A stretch of 64,000 nt of DNA from positions 102,679,229-102,743,228 of the forward strand of contig OZ020267.1 in the NCBI GenBank assembly GCA_963971225.1. The letters are read 5' to 3'. The position numbers were made by a program, and so were the translations under genes. Shown piece after piece: positions 34,501 through 49,500 of this stretch. Under the pieces are notes generated by a model. That model was not told the DNA's origin. It saw only the letters and a list, made by a program, of their open reading frames with translations, and did no database searches. Each line of letters begins with the position of its first letter. Position 1 is the stretch's first letter. The stretch is from Melieria omissa. Lineage: Eukaryota; Arthropoda; Insecta; Diptera; Ulidiidae.

Positions 34501-37500
34501 GGCTAGATTTTTCAGATTTTACATTTAATCGGTAACGTCAACATTGATTATTCCAAAGAGTAACAGCAATTGTATTAGGACCCTCTGGTTTTGCAATAAA
34601 AACGATAATAATAGATGTACATTTTGCATTTTTGCATATTTTATCATTTTTCGTGCTGATTGCATACTTTTAGGCATAAATAAAATAAATGTTTTCGAAA
34701 AATACGCGTTAAGACCACTTTTCAAATTGAATTATTTTTTGAGATCCGAAGATATCGGAGGATGTAATTACATTATTCGACAAAGAAAGAATGCTTCTTA
34801 AAATAAAAAAAATCCAGGAACATACTTTCTAGATATTTGCCTGTAAGTTTTGCCAATTTTCAGATTTTTAAATTAGGAAAATATTTTGAATTTAAAGTGA
34901 AGTAAAAGCCTACGCTTTGCAAATTTTGAGAAAACATTAAAAGCGAAAATGGCCACATCATTTCTTATTCTATATTGAAGGTTTAAGCAACTTCTTGGTA
35001 ACCATGTATTTAAAAAATTTTTTTACTCAATAGACTAAAAACAGAAAATATGAGTTTCAATTTTTTTGTGAAAAAAGTTTCAACTTTGAGCCGCTTTTGC
35101 ATAGATTAATAATTGTTTTTTTGCACAGATTTTTGGAGGTTTTCTTAGTTGGAGTTTTTCTTTCAAATGACATCAAAATCGTCAAATTCTGAGACCATAC
35201 ATTTTTTGAATATTGTCTATGGAACGAATCACTGTGCAATACAACGAATTGCCTGCGCACTGAAGCCGTAACACAATGGGACTATTTGCTCCTTTTTTTA
35301 CTTTTGTAGCAGCACCTGCGATCAAAGTTCATGAAATTTACAATGTGAGGTCTGAAACATCAAAACATTGGTCGCCAGAAAAAGCTAAAGAGATTTGTTG
35401 ATGTTAATTTCAATAGACATAATAATATTTCATGTTTGAATAACTTTTATTTATTTAATTTAATTACACTGATCAACAGCAAAATGGCTTTTCTGGGTTT
35501 GACATCAGTTCTAGGGTAATTAGGTGCCGCTGATTTCGAATCCGCAAGCCGTTTTTAAAACTTAGTTTCCGTTTTCGCAAAAAATGGGCGTGTTACTTTT
35601 TCGGATTTTCCCTGACTTTTTTCACGTTTTCGATTGTAATTTCTAAACCAATAAACCCGTTGACATAATTTTCACTTTGTGGCATTTACAACATCTCACA
35701 GCTTCTTTTCCATTGTAATTTATTTTTATAAGTTTTACGATTTCGCGGTAATTGGACCTCAAAGTCGGAAAATATGGAATTTCAAGGCGTTTTCTTGGAA
35801 GGTCAAAAACATGCACATTTTTCTTAAAACTATCAATGAGTTAAGTGTTAAATAAAAGCGGAAACATCAAATAATACAAAACATCCAAATTATTTGGCGT
35901 TGTTCCCATTCTTATCGAAATAATAGGAAAAATGTGTCATCGCGATTTTCATCACTGTTCATACTTTTTCCTTAAAAAATCAACGGCCTCAAAATATGCA
36001 AAGTTTTTAATGTTTTTTTGTTTTGAGCAATTCAAAATTTGTTTTGTTTTTTGCTTGTATTCCAGAACATATAAAAGAGCAAACCCAGAAAAGCCGACCA
36101 AAAGTCGAAATTTGTTGCCCTGTGTTATACAACTTTTGAATATCTATAACACTTGCGTAGTATGAGTTTTCTTCGTATGTTCAGTATACCTATAAACAAT
36201 GGGCGTGGCACATCCAGCTCATTTTTGTAAATGTAAATTTTTGAAAATACCTTTTTATTTGGCACAGATGTAGATATTTGAGTATTATTTTTATATGGGG
36301 AGTGGGCGTGTCCTTCAACAGCTTTTGTTAATTTTTTCTGCAAACATATATTTTCATAAAAAAATTATGTTTGCCAAATTTCATTAACCTGGGACTACGC
36401 CTTATATTTATGGTCACAGCTAGTACTAACCCGTCCCACTGTGCGTCATGACGACCGACCTTCAACTAAGCCAAAGTTTCGAAAATGTTTCTTAATAATT
36501 TGCACACCCATGCTTCCATAGTAAACTACACTAAGTAGTTTAATATTTAAACGTAATTGATATCTTTGACGGTTGCCGAGATAATCCCGTTGGAAAATTT
36601 ATCACTGCTATCTCTTTAAATTTTTTAGAACAGATTTTGAACACTTTTAAATGAGCTAAAAATTCCTAAAATATTTTATTTTTTATTAAATCTTATATTA
36701 GATTTTTTTAAATATTTAAATTTTTTTTAGAAATTTTTAGTTCATTTTTTTTTATTATTCATGAAATCTAATAATAAATTTTATTATTTAAATATTTAAA
36801 ATATTTCCGAAATTTTTAGTTCATTAAAATGTGTTTGTAACGATCTGAACTTCAACTTTTCTTCTTATCTTTTCAAAGTAAATCACCTATTTGTATGCTC
36901 AAAAATTCTACATTACAAAAAAGTAATTCATACTAACTTTGAAAATGGAAAATATTTCAACATGTCAAAAATGCATTGCACGAAATTTTTCTTTAAAATC
37001 GCTCAAAACTTTGTGCAATTTTTCAGTGAGTTTTTGTTTTGACTGTCGGTGTTGTTGTTGTTGTTTCTGTTGGCAGCATCTAACGCAGAAATGGCATTAG
37101 GGCGTTCGAGTCTCGGTTGTTTGTTGCTGGCGGTAGCGTCTTTTCATTTCTGCTCGTGATGCGATAATCTCACATAAAAATTGATGACTTACCGCAACAA
37201 AGTTGCGCAACTGTTTTACTTTGGCGCTATGGTTGTTGTTGCTTTTGCCCTTGTTAAGCAAACGATGCGACGCACACACACACCAACACATATGCATACT
37301 TGCACACACACATATTGAGTTGGTATTTTGTCATTTAATGACATTGCATGTTAAGCAAAGTTCTGCTTTTTTTTTCGGGGGTCTTGTTTGTTGACCAAAA
37401 AAAAAAAACAAACAACAACAAAAATAAGCGAAACTTAGTTTTTGATCGTTATTAATATGGGTTTTAGTTGGTGCATGCTGGCACGAATGTGGATGCCTGG

Positions 37501-40500
37501 ACAACATGTGCAAGTGACATTTGGGGAAATTTGCGAAAAAAAAACAAAAAAGTGGCAAACTTCTGTCCAAACTGTTGAAAGCACAATAATGACATTTAAT
37601 GAAATTTGCTGTAAACAAATGTGGGCAGCAACTTGAACATGTTTGCGCATCTTAACATTTTGCGCAGTTATGAAGTTACTTGGAACTTTTTGGATTTCTT
37701 GCAACATTAGCTCACAGTTCTCTCTTTTCTTTGGGCTCTCTGCAGGTGGCGTGGATGCACTTCGAACAATCGGCCATACTGACCGTGCACAATCACGTGA
37801 TCACGCGTAATCCGCGCATTAGTGTCACGCACGACAAGCATGACAAACATCGCACATGGTTTCTGCATATCAACAACGTCCAGGAGGAAGACAAGGGGCG
37901 CTACATGTGTCAAATAAATACGGTGACAGCGAAGACGCAGTACGGCTTCGTCAAAGTTGTGGGTAAGTTTGTATGGCTGGCAACAAGCGGATTAGACAAT
38001 ATGGCTTAAGCGACAGTGTCAAATGTGTGGGTGGACGAGGTGCGGTGTGCGGGTGCGTGTTGCCTAATGTTAATGACAGTTTGTGTGCTGTTAACGAGCG
38101 TCGAGTTGTGTCGCACACGCTGTGAACGCCCACTGGGATGCAAAGTTGTTGCATATGTTCTGACGCAGGGAGTGTACTCTTAACACTAACAACACCAACG
38201 ACAACAAATTTATTTGAGCTCGAAACTTTGGCATTGCATGCTGACGGCGTATTAATACGACACATTGACAGCTGGTAATTTAATTATTTAAATGAGTTAA
38301 AGTTGTGCGCGAAGCGTCGAGTGCAACGATGAGCTGAGCTGGCGTGATTGGGTCATTGTGTGGTGATGTACTATAAGTGTTGTTTTTGTTTTGCAAAACA
38401 ATACAGAAATTAATTAGTGGTGAAAGGATGAGAAGCTAATAGAAGACAGAAAAGGAATTCGATCAAGAATTCGATTTAACACTAGAAAGACCATTGCGGT
38501 ATTTTTGAAAGTTTTTCAATTTTATATAAATGTATTTTCTGTAGTATTTCTATCAACTTTTGCGTTGACTTTAATTTTTTTTATCGTGAAAAGTTTATAT
38601 TTTTTTTTAATTTATTTTGTGAAAAATTATGCAAATCCAATGCATATTTTTCGAGATATCAGCGGATATGATATGTAATCTTTGTAGGTATGAAAAATTT
38701 ATCCTCTTTCTAGTGTTAAACAAAGTACATATTTCTTATAGGAAGATAGGCAAATGACTTGCGAACTAAGATAGATGACGATCCTTTAGAATCAATTAGG
38801 CCAGTGTAAGATAAAGACCTTTGAATTGAATCCTGATATCCTGTTGTTAAAGACTTGAGAAGTTGCAGTTCGGTTAGGTTAGGATAGGTGGCTTCTCGGG
38901 CTTAGAAATTTGTAACTAATAGAAAACAGAAAAGACTGAAAAGAATTTGATATAAATAAAGTAGATATTTCTATATCTGAGTTGCTATAAAGCGAGCTTC
39001 TTATAGGAAGATAGGATGCAAATGACTTCTGAACTAAAATAGATGACGACCCTTAGGCAAGTGGAAGATAAAGGATTTTCCTAATATTCCTTTGTTGAAA
39101 ACACAATGTCTGGCTTGAAGACTTCACCTGCAGTATTACAAGGAAAATCTGACCATCACAAACCTGTATGCAATGCCGACAGCTACTCCGCCTAGGCCTA
39201 TTATGTTTTGTGCAAAACAATACAAAAATCATTTAGTGGTGGAATGATGAGAAGCTACAGTTCGGTTAGGTTAGAATGAATCGCTTTTCGGACATACAAA
39301 TTTGAAATTGAAGACAGAAATGGCAGGAATGGAAATGAAAAGAATGACTTGTGAACTAAGATATCTATCTTACGCCCTTACCCTTAAGGATCACTTAGGC
39401 AAGTCGAAGATAGAGGACGTAATATCCTGTTTCTGGAAACACAAACAATGTTTAGTTCAAAAAACTCACTTGCAGCATTGCTGGAGAAATCTGAGCATCG
39501 CTGAACCAGAGGAAATCCAAGCAACTACTAAACCTATGTTGGCCTGAATTCCAATAGCTCAGTGTCTACTTTCCTCACCGCCTAATGAGGAGACACGCTG
39601 AAAAACCTTACTTGCCACACAATGACTACTGAAGTGTTTGTCGTCAGAAAGAAGAAGAAGAAACAGTACTACACTTAATTTGACAATCAGTAGCGCAAAA
39701 AGAATTTCATCTTGGTGGGTCTGTACACAAGTTTTAAACTCAAAACAATTTGAAACCCCATTTGCTACGTCAAAGTCATCAAAAATTGTGGAAGGTTTCC
39801 GTCTTTTCATCGTCACTGTTGCCAGTAACCTTCGTTGGCCAGAAAAATACTAAACTTCATTCGGATTGGCATCGGCATTGGCTTAATCAGTATCAACCGG
39901 CTCTTGTAAAACTAATGAATTGACATCTATTAAAACATTGAAATACGCCAGACTCTATTTCTAAGCTCAATATTTAATCTTGTTGTTGCTTTGTATGAAA
40001 TACGAGTACACCATTCAATATCACTCATACGCACCGTAACCCATTGGTTGAAGTTATCGTATATTAAAAGAGTTTTGTCACAACTTGTAAGTTGTTGGCC
40101 AAAATCAACATTGCATGCCACATGTCGCATGCGCATTATATGCCAAAGTGATGTTTAACAGCTGTTTTTACGCATTGCCAACACTTCAAATATTGTACGC
40201 CGCTGCGCATACGGCTGCAGCCGATAACTTTAAATTATAAAACTTTTTCGATTACAAGCAAATTTTGCAGATTTCACAGAATTTCACCAAATAGCACCGA
40301 ATAGCATAAAAGCAAATAGTACGCGCCTGTGGTGTCAGCTGTGCTGGTGAGCGGCGGGGGCCCGAAATGGGAATGTGAGTGGCAACAAAACCGTAGGAAA
40401 TGACAGTATTTACATAAGTTCCGGCTGTGCAGTTGACACATCAGCTGGCGCACGGCATACAGTTGCACTTGTAGGTGTGTGCATGCATGCGATGGACGCT

Positions 40501-43500
40501 GCATAAATCTGCACAAAAGTCACCCGTTTTGTTGCAGTTGGCTGTTATTGTTGTTCTTGTCGTTGTGTTGCTGGCAAATAGAGTGCAACAGTTTGGCATA
40601 TGTACAGTCATATGTGTCATAAACATACACACAAACACACATACTCGGTCAGGCAGGCCGTCAGACAAACCAACATGCCATATCGCACAGCGGCTCGAAC
40701 CGAGCAACGCATACAAAATTCCGACAAGCGGAAGAAGACTGCAAAAAATGTTTGTGGCAACACAGAAAAAATTCCAAAAAAATTCCCACTGGGCCCATCA
40801 GTGCGGAGTCAAAAAACAAAAAAAATAACGAGAAAGCACCAACAAAAATACAAACATAAAAAAGATGCGGCAGCGAGGAAAAAAATGTCGGCGCTCGGCT
40901 GGTGCAACAAATGTTGCCCATCACTATCAACACTAGCTGCGTGCATTGCTGGCGTCGATGTGGTCGAGTGCTGCCATATTTTTGACATATTTCCACTCTT
41001 TCTTTTGTTGTTGTTGTTTTCATATTTGATGGTTGTTTGCTTGTTTTGGCATTGTTTTTTGTGCCATATTTTTAGCGTTGAATTTGCTTGCGCTTTAGGT
41101 TTGTGTGTGTGGGTGTGTGTGTGTGTGGGTGTGTGTGTCTGTGTGTGGGTTGCAATTTCAACATTTGCTGTTATGCGCCATTGCAAGCAATTTTAAAATG
41201 CTGTAACATGTTTATGAAATGCAGAAGAAGGTGTCGACCAGTCGAAGCAAAAAATTCAAATTTATGCCGCATACGTTTCAGCGGAATGTGTTTCAATGGA
41301 ATGTGTTGTAGGAATAATAAAAAAATATATACAAGGAATACATACTTTGCCATTTAAGAATTTCAATGGGAGAGAGAGATCAAAATTTAGTTAAGCATAT
41401 AAAAAATGTGTCTTGTTTCTACACTTAAAGACGTGGTTTGCATGCTGATAGTGTTTATAGTTATGGAGGCAGAAGTGGCTGCTTCTGAGAAATTCACATA
41501 TTCCGCAGACTCCTTGGAGCCATAAAATCGGCAATTAGATTGCTTTAGTTATAAATCTTGTTTGGGCTTTTTTTCTATTACTCGACTTACTTGACCCACT
41601 CCTAAGAAAAGTAAGATAGTCATTCCTATCAGCTCAACCTTTTAAATTATTGGAAAAGTAGTTTGACTAGTTGGTGCCATTTTCTAACCACAATTCACCG
41701 TGCGACAGTATTTTTCACACCGGAAGAAATCCATATGGGTGTGAATTTATTGGTTCGAAAGTTATTAAAAAAGGCGGAGCTGCAATTCAAATGAAGTACT
41801 AAAATTTTAATTTATTTAGGTATCAGTATTTTAAATAATAAAAAGATACAAAATCAATGAATCGAGAGTAAGGAAATTTTGTCACGTGATCAAGTAGATT
41901 TAGGGTTTTAATATACTTACTTTTCAAAAAAATTCTACATAAATTTTCAAAGATACAAAGGATTAAAACTTTCAAAGGACATTTTTCATATTCTTTTTTT
42001 TACAAAAAGATAAAAACTAAATTTGATTGAAATTCTTGATCCTTTCCTCTTTGATTTGATATACATATCGATATGTTTTAACGAGGTTAAGTATTTTTTT
42101 TATTTTTTTATTTTTTATCCCCTTCAAAATTTTAAAGTCCTTGTAAAAGGACAAAAGATGTAGAAATGAAAAACTGAGTACGCAGTATTACTATGTTTGG
42201 TCTCTAGTTTTACACCGATATGAATTTTTTTCTGGTGTGACTTTTTTTTTTATTTTTTGTCGTACGGTATTATAAGTGTTTCAAACTGTCAGTGTTCTGC
42301 TTTCTAAAGTCACTCTAAGAGGTTCATGAAGGCAAAAATCGAATTCGACATGCATTTTACTATGTTTTCGAATACGATGAATAATGACTTTTCCAATGTC
42401 TTCCACCTTCTTTTCGATAGAGCCGGGCAGACACAGAGGAAGTGTAGAATGGAATCAAGCGACTTCCCCTCACTCAGTTCTTACTTTTACAACAATAGTG
42501 GTGAAGCTAATGTTACAGTCACTGAGTCACATAACCGCGCCACAAATAAAGAATTGTTCCCTTAAAACATGGAATACACGGATCCATATGAAATGTGACT
42601 CCTACCAGTTGAAGCCATAACCCACACATCGCTTGAATACACTGATAATTTAAAATTATGTTGGGTCACTCGATGGTTCGTTAAGTTCACAGTAGCTGTA
42701 AAAAATGCTGTTGGTGTAAAAGAAGTTGAGTCTAATTTATAATTCATTCCTATATTGCTACGAAATTCCATCAATCAAATCCATTGTGTTAGAACGGCTT
42801 GAAATACTGAATCAATTGATTAGATTACAAAAGGTTGAAAAGTTAAAAATCTACTAAAATCAAGTCAGGAGGGTAAGAAGGATGAGCCATAATTGGCCAT
42901 GACACTTCTTCTGCTGGGTAAAGTAGACTTCCTTTTCAAAATATTTAGCTCGTTTTAAATGTATAAGCTATCACACATCACAGAACAGATTTTTATTGAT
43001 TGATTGTTTTATTGGTTCACGCCTCACAGTAAATTATTTCCTCAATTTTCCCAACAAATTCATAGCAAATCCTTTGTTGAATGGAGACCTGTGTTTGAAA
43101 CTGCAGATGGAATCTGGTCTCTTGGCTTGCTTGTTTTAACACAGAATTCATTTTTAGTTTCCTATTTGAGTCAGAATGAGAAAAGGTTAGCCACACAGAG
43201 GAGAAGCATGAAGATATGAATTGCAAATACATTTCTGTCAACCCAATTTTTAAACTTTTTTTAAAGCTTTGCTTACATCGAGTAGGTTTTTTCTATTCAA
43301 AACATAAATTAATATGAACCCAAAACACACTTTGTCTCTGGACACTTACAGCTCTTTTTAATTTTTCCAAATTCAAATTCAATTATTAAAACTTATCACT
43401 ATCGTTTCACAAACATTTGGAATTTCCTCTCTAAAATACTAAATCTTCCACCAAAACCTCAACAACACGTTTTCTACATTTAAAAAACTGCACAATACAA

Positions 43501-46500
43501 TTTATTTTAATTCAATGGACTTCATTTTGTAATCAGCGCACAAAAAAGTTAAAATGATAACAAAAGTCACAACAACAACAACAAGAATAGCAACAAAAGT
43601 CAAAAATAAAATACTCAATTTCTAAATGTCAAAATTTGTCTCCAATTTACACAAACATACACAGACTTTACATTTACACTCCGCTGAATCGTGGACAACA
43701 CATAAATTTCCGCCAGTCCCCAGACGGAAGTAGCCATTATAGCGCCTGTAAATTGTATTTGTATTTTAAATGTGCATAACGGACAGAGCATAAAAATCAC
43801 ATTACTCATGTGAGTGACATTTCAACATGAACAATTACATTTACAGAGACTTGTCTGTATGTATGTGTGTGTGTGTGTGTGCCGTTGTTGTTGTTTCTGG
43901 CGCGCAGCGTTGGCTATCGGATGCGCCCACTCAGTCAGCCAAACAGCTAGACGGATGTTGCCCAGACTGTATTCAACAGTCGGAGAGAGTAAAAGGAGGT
44001 GACTGCTCAACGTGAGCGCGAAATGAACTTTAACACAACATCCGCTGTGTGAAGTGCGAACTTGCCACATGTGTGCATTTTTCATATCTCAGTTTTTGTA
44101 TTTATTTGAAGTTTTAATTTTTTAATACATGTTTTGGATTTATTATTTAACGAAATAAACATTTTTTAATAAATAAAAAATTAAAAAAGAAAAATTTCAT
44201 AGTTATAATTTATAAAAAAATGTTAATAACTTACAATTTTTTATAATATTTTTCAACATTATATTTTTTTATTTATTAATTAATTTTTTTTTATTTTTAA
44301 TTATTTATTTAAAATTAAAATTACAAAATTTATAAAAAAAATGTTAATAACTAACAATTTTTTATAATATCTTTCAACATTATATTTTTTTATTTATTAA
44401 TTTATTTTTTTTTATTTTTAATTATTTATTTATTGTAAAATAAAAATTACAAAACAAATCAAACGTTTTAAGAAAAAAATTTTAAAAAGTAAAAAATTTT
44501 TATAAAAAACATTTCCATAAATAAATAAATTTAATAATATATTATTTAATTTTTTTGTTTTTATTTATTAATTAATTAATTATATTATGTTTCTAATTAT
44601 TTATTATTTATACTACCATCAAATTCATTTATTTACAAAAAAGTTTAAATTTAATTTATTTCATATTTTAGTTGCATCTATTTTTGATTTTTATTCATGT
44701 TTCTTATTATTAGTAAAATTATTAGGTCATCCCATTAATAACGCTGTTTCTACTGAACTTGATTTGAATTGATGATATTATCAGACACGGTAATTCCAGA
44801 TTTTTGTAATACAAACTTCAATGCGTTGTTATTCAATCGGCAAACATGCGTTTTAAACTGAAATTTGAAAAAATTAAGATTTATGATGAATGTGTCAAAG
44901 AAAAATTTGTGACATGTTTTTCTGGGTAGTTCAGTCAAAAAACAAATATAACTGAAGTGAAAACCAAAAACCATTTTTATCACCGAATATTTTGCAGAAA
45001 ACAGAATTGGGGGCAGTTAAAGCTTTAGAAAAAGTGTCCAAATTGAGTCTGTGAGGATTCCTACCTCTTTTCTCAATCTCCTTTTTCCCAATCTAGTAGA
45101 TTCGTACATTCATAGGAAACTCATAAGGTATGGCAACCGTTCGTACATACGGCCTAGAAAGAAAACATTCTTTGATCCCCTGGAGGGTCATATGACAGTA
45201 AAAATAGAGCCTACGAACTTTTACTCTGATATTTGAAATCTCAATAAAATCAAGTGTGTTGCGCACTAGTTCCTCCTCTATGCCCTCTTAACCAATCTCT
45301 CTGAACTCCTGTAGTTCTAAAGAACTTCTCTCACTAAAAAGGTACCAGATAAGAACCATGATTGGCTAGAAAGTTGAACTTGCTGTCTAATGACTTCTTT
45401 CAAAGCTGTATGGATGACGAAGACCAAGAAAATGCGTTTCACTTAATGTATCTAAATTATCAAGAAGGACAACTCAACTGAGCAACTTCTTCTTCGCCTT
45501 CTTCTTAGGGAATCTATCCGACGGGACAGTCACAGTCTGCACTTATCCCGCATTATCTGAAAGAGGGAAGAGTCATCTGGGCAGCTTCTTCTTTGACATT
45601 CTAGGGGATCTAGCTGACAAGACTATCACAGTCTGCACTTCTCCTACATTATCCAGAATAAGAACAATCACCGGGGTAACTTCTTCTTTGACAATATAGA
45701 GACTATTTACAGTCTAGTAGGCTTCGTAAGGAGCTCGAACTGTTTCAATCAATGGGCTGTCTTACACTCGATTGATTGTGATATTAGTCAGGTATCAGGT
45801 ACCTTGAGGCAGTCACTCCTATCTACCTTCCTATCCTATCTCTGCATCTAGAATAAACACATTATAAAATTCTGGTTTCGATTGGCTACGATCTACTAAA
45901 CCTTAATGCAACAGTGCGTTAATGTTATGTATAAAGTGATCTCATATTGCTAAAAATATATTACAATCTTAGTTTTGCTTTTCTGTCAAGCCACTTATCA
46001 TGTATTGTGAACACCACCAATGCGATTAGTGCATTTCTATGCTTCGAGCATTATTGCTGTCATTGTATGTGACAAAAGTCTCATTTTGCAAAGCCAATTT
46101 TCAAGTACGAAATTCTTGTCTTGTGCTACAAACATCAAAACATTTCACTTTTCACATAACAACAACAACAACAACATCGAGAATACGTTGTTCCCAAACA
46201 ACTATGCAGATTTGCTAAAACCACAAACGAGTGTTTGTTTTGTGTTTGTTACAGCCAACAAAAGTAGTTAGCGTGGCCGAAAACTGATTGCAACATGCAA
46301 ACAACGAACAAATGTCAAAGCAGCTTACAAACAAAAAAAAAACAACAGAAAAACAAACAAAAAACAAATAGAAACACAACGAGCGCTAAAACAATTTGCG
46401 AAACAAATATGCGCGCCACAGCGTGCACTGTGAAATTGTCATTAGAACGGGGCCGCAACACAAGAGACAATGATTTAACAAAGCCCACACAGAAACAATG

Positions 46501-49500
46501 CAAACGACAAAAAATTAAAGCAAATATAGAAAAACTAAAAAATACAAAATTAAAAAATTAAACAAATAATAAAAATATATAGCAAAATTAGTAGAAAAAA
46601 AAACATTGCAGAAAATATTTAAAAAATCCTACCTTAAAAAACAACCATACGAATTAAAAAACAAAATTAAAAAAGTATAAAGAAGCACACAAAATGTTTC
46701 AAGTGTACAAAAAACAGCATCGAGTTAAAAATCACAATGCAGCAAAATGGCGTAAAAGCAACAAAAAATCCTGCAAAAAACGAAAAAGCAAAACTTTGTG
46801 CACACGACGCTGAACGCGGACACAGTGGACACTGCGCACAATGCGCGAGATACAGACAGCAAAAAAAATTTTACAAAAAAAAAAATATCAAGTGTGCATG
46901 CAAAGCAGCACATGGTGTACGATTGCTGCGTGTGGTACTTTTACACGTACTGCTCGTAAATATAATTTAATGCGAAAACTGTGCTGTGTGAGCACAGCGC
47001 AGGGAATTGAGATTTAATGAAAAGTGCAATGCCGGCGAGAGAAAGGCGCAAATGATGCACTAAAGAGCAAATGTTGAGGTACAAAAAGTTATTTAAAGCC
47101 GCTAAGAGAGAACGTTTTTTTGTTTTAGAATATAATTAAAAATGGCAAGTTTGTATAAAACTTGTATAGAATTACTCACACAGAGACTGCTGGTGCTAAA
47201 AGCGTTTCTATTCAGCGCCTGAATTGCAGTTCAGCTAACATTTGAGCACGTTGAATGCTATTTGAAATGCTAAAAAGTTATGCAAACTACAGAAGTGCTT
47301 ATAATTATTTAATTCTGTGTATACTTGGCCATATTTATTAGTTTAAATGCATATTCAGCTGATTTCAAAAGCATTCAGCGCCTATATTCAGCAAAAAATA
47401 TTGGTTAAATCACTAAAAGTTTTATTTTGCATCTCAATTTCTTAATTCTTATTGCAATTTTTGTAATCAATATCAAATTCAGCTCATATTTTTTGTAGTT
47501 TTAGTCATTCAGCATATAATTTCGCTACTCATCGTAGTATCTCTTAGCCTTACACAGAAATTTGCATATCAGAATAACAAATTGGTTAAAATTTATGTAA
47601 TTTTTTAAATTTAGTTTGCTATTGAGTACATATTTTGAGAGTTTTACACATTCAGCGCAATATTTTTTAATTCAGCGTAATATTTCTACACTCTACACAA
47701 CGGTTTGCATACTATAATATTAATTTAGTCTAAATTTGTGCGAACTTTGTCATTGCTTTAACAATTCAGCAACTATTTTAGTAGCTTTTCTCATTCAGCA
47801 CAACATTTTAGTACTCAGCAAAATAACTCTCCACTCTGTACAAGAAGATTGAAAACGTGGATAAAATTTGGCTGCATTTTTGTGTTACTTATGTAATTTA
47901 GTAAATATATTCAGTAGGTTACGCATTCAGCGCAATATTTTCCTATTCAGCGCAATATATCTTCACATTACAAAACGATTTATATATTACAGAATAAGTT
48001 TAGTTTACATTTGTGTGAAAATAATGAACAATATTATAATTCAGCAATAATTTTAAGAATTTGGCGCATTCAGTGCATTATTGTGCTGATCAGCACTAAA
48101 TCTCTTCACTCTGCACAACATGTTCTATACTTTAGTAAAAATTTGTGAGCGCTTTTTCGACACTATCACAATTTAGCAACTATATCAGCAAATATTTTTA
48201 GAGTTTAATGTATTCAGCACATTATTCTGATACTTAGCGCAATATCTCTTCACTATATACATCAAGTTTTACACTCTGATTAAAATTTGTAGTCATGTTT
48301 TCGTTACTGTTGCAATTCAGCACATATATCAGCAAATATATTAGGACTTTTATGCATTCATCGCAATATTTTTGGACACAGCACAATATCTTTCCACTCT
48401 ACACAACAAGTTTTGTATCTTGATTAAATTTTTGTGTTCACATTTTCGTTACAAATACAATTCAGCAAATATTTTCAAATCCCTTTCATATAAAAATTTA
48501 CTACTTAAAACAACATCTGCAGTCATGGTACCGCACCTTGCTTACATTTTAGTTGCTCTTTTTCGTTACTATTACAATTCAGCAAATTCATTAAGAGTTT
48601 CACGCATTCAGCGCCATTCTTAGCTATTCATTTTCATCTCAGAGTTTTGTTTACGTTGCCCTTTATTACTTAGCAGTTAGTCAAGTTTACTAGGTTTTTT
48701 GCGTTTCTAGTGCATTCAGCGTTTGTTTTTTTAGTTTTTGGTCTCTCAACACATTCACTCTTTGAGCATTTGAGCTCTTTGAAAATTTATAGCTTTCTTT
48801 AGTGAATATCCAAAAAAAATGTGTGTTTTCCCAAGAGATTCGCCAATTCAGCACAGTTTTTTCCACTCATCGTCGTTACTTTTATGTTTTCTTTTTATGG
48901 TTAAAATCAAAAGCAACTCAAATTTCACTGATTTTTGCTATTCAGCGCAGATTTTCTCTTAGCTTCCTTTAACTTATTTGACTTTGATGACCTCTTTTGA
49001 AATTTATGACATGCTGACAGTAAAAGTACAAAAAATATGGTTTTTGAGTAGAAAATTTTGTAGTTATTCATTTTTCATTGGTAAAATTTTGAACGAAATT
49101 TTTAGCTATTCAGCACATATTATTTGACTCAATACTACTATAAAAATAAAATATTACCTACTAGAACTGCCCTTTTTTAGGTTTGCTCAAATTCGGTGAA
49201 TATTTTACATATTCAGCGCAATTTTTAGTTATTCAGCACTTATTTTGTTACTTTATACTACTAAAAAGATTTACTGGCACTGAATTTTTTCAGTTTTGTT
49301 CAAATTTTTCGAATGTTTTACTTCTTTTGCGTGATTTTCAGTTATTCAGCACCTATTATGTGACTTAATTCTATTAGCGTTAATTTCTTAATCCCACTGA
49401 ACAAAGTTGTTTGACCTTATATTTGAATTTTACTCTATTTTTAGTTATTCAGCGTGATTTGAAACTATTTAGGAGTTATTTTTTGACTCAATATTACTGA

